From NCBI RefSeq assembly GCF_030035675.1, contig NC_084482.1, positions 220,867,943-220,931,942 of the forward strand: a DNA stretch of 64,000 nucleotides, given 5' to 3'. Numbering within the stretch: the first letter of the stretch is position 1; every line of letters begins with the position of its first letter. Under the pieces are notes generated by a model, which worked only from the letters and a program-made list of their open reading frames with translations, was not told the DNA's origin and ran no database searches. The position numbers and the translations under genes are program-made. This DNA comes from Rhineura floridana (lineage: Eukaryota; Chordata; Lepidosauria; Squamata; Rhineuridae). Positions 63,338 to 64,000 of the stretch are shown here, one piece after another.

Positions 63338-64000
63338 GTCTAGATAGATACAAACTAGAGCTATAGAAGACAGACAGCCTTGGGGATTTTTACCAGTTGT
63401 CCGTGACACTGGTCGAAGAAAGAACCACCTGCTCTGAGTGTTAAGGTCCACACGCAGCAAAGGTGAGATCACTCCTTTTCAGATGGAAATCAATGTGACC
63501 TATGCTGTCCTTTGAAATGCAACACATTAGCGTACATCCCCTTTGTATGTGCTGTGTAAGACCTATGTTCTGATATGTGGCTATGTCCACAAACTATAGT
63601 AAATTAGACGTGTTAATTATAAATAGACACTGATAAAGATTTCCTTTGTTGATCGGCCATTAGATATTTCTAGACCTAAAAAGATTTTTGGCTGGGATCT
63701 CTGGCCACTTGGTTTACCTGGTCAGACCTAACTGCCGGCAAAAACTGATGGGTAAAAGTAGCCTAAGGAGTAAAATTGGTCTTCTCAGCTGAGATGACAT
63801 TGCAAGTCGTATGCACAGGACATGACCTGGTCAGGAGAGAGAACTCCCTCGGCTAACCAATGTGGGAATCTGCTTTGAAACCTTTCCCAAAAGTGGATAA
63901 AACTGAACTCCTGGTCCCACTCTGGGTTCCAGTTTGTGCGGTTCCTTTTGCTGCTTGAAATCTATCTTAGCCCCAGATGTCAACCGGGGACTGACTCCAT
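63338..64000. other. Intron 2 of gene 4 up to the right edge
   Basis: It lacks both unit-A insertions (16,033 and 16,348) and matches 36,186-36,847 of unit B, so it shows the ancestral state. The window ends inside the start of the conserved block. Confidence 0.45.

Overview
The window is vertebrate nuclear DNA, most likely from a squamate reptile (lizard or snake). It carries a tandem array of KRAB zinc-finger (KZFP) genes, all on the minus strand, embedded in retroelements typical of squamates: a tRNA-headed SINE with a BovB-type tail (Sauria-like), a BovB/RTE LINE, CR1 copies ending in TTCTTATG repeats, L2-clade LINEs, and short hAT elements. The species cannot be named from the sequence alone.

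Layout. Four segmental copies lie head to tail. Unit A is about 1-19,360, unit B about 19,362-39,098, unit C about 39,099-53,150 (truncated), and unit D about 53,155-64,000 (runs off the right edge). A complete unit holds, from right to left in transcription order, a short ATG exon (75 coding nt), a 127-nt KRAB-A exon, a long intron packed with retroelements, and one large C2H2 exon. Exon phases agree in every copy (phase 0 between ATG exon and KRAB, phase 1 between KRAB and fingers). The predicted products are 852 aa (gene 1, 27 fingers) and 636 aa (gene 2, 18 fingers). Gene 4 (26 whole fingers and a cut 27th) has its KRAB and ATG exons predicted 1-2.3 kb beyond the right edge. The first bases of the window are the ATG exon of a further copy (gene 0) that continues to the left.

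Gene 3 (unit C) is the exception. A deletion of roughly 6.4 kb, joined at a GAGTC microhomology near 53,150, removed its KRAB exon, ATG exon and promoter side and fused its intron to the 3' flank of unit D. Its 25-finger exon is still open, but 7 of 25 fingers lack at least one zinc ligand, against 0 of 27 and 0 of 18 in genes 1 and 2.

Retroelement history. Filled and empty insertion sites can be read directly. The Sauria-like SINE is in A, C and D but B has the clean empty site. The LINE in the large intron is in A, B and D but C has the empty site. The L2 LINE is in A and B but D has the empty site. No single tree of the units fits all three, so the array is mosaic: segments flanking the finger exon have been exchanged between copies. 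KZFPs generally recruit TRIM28/SETDB1 to silence retroelements; that role is inferred here from family membership only.
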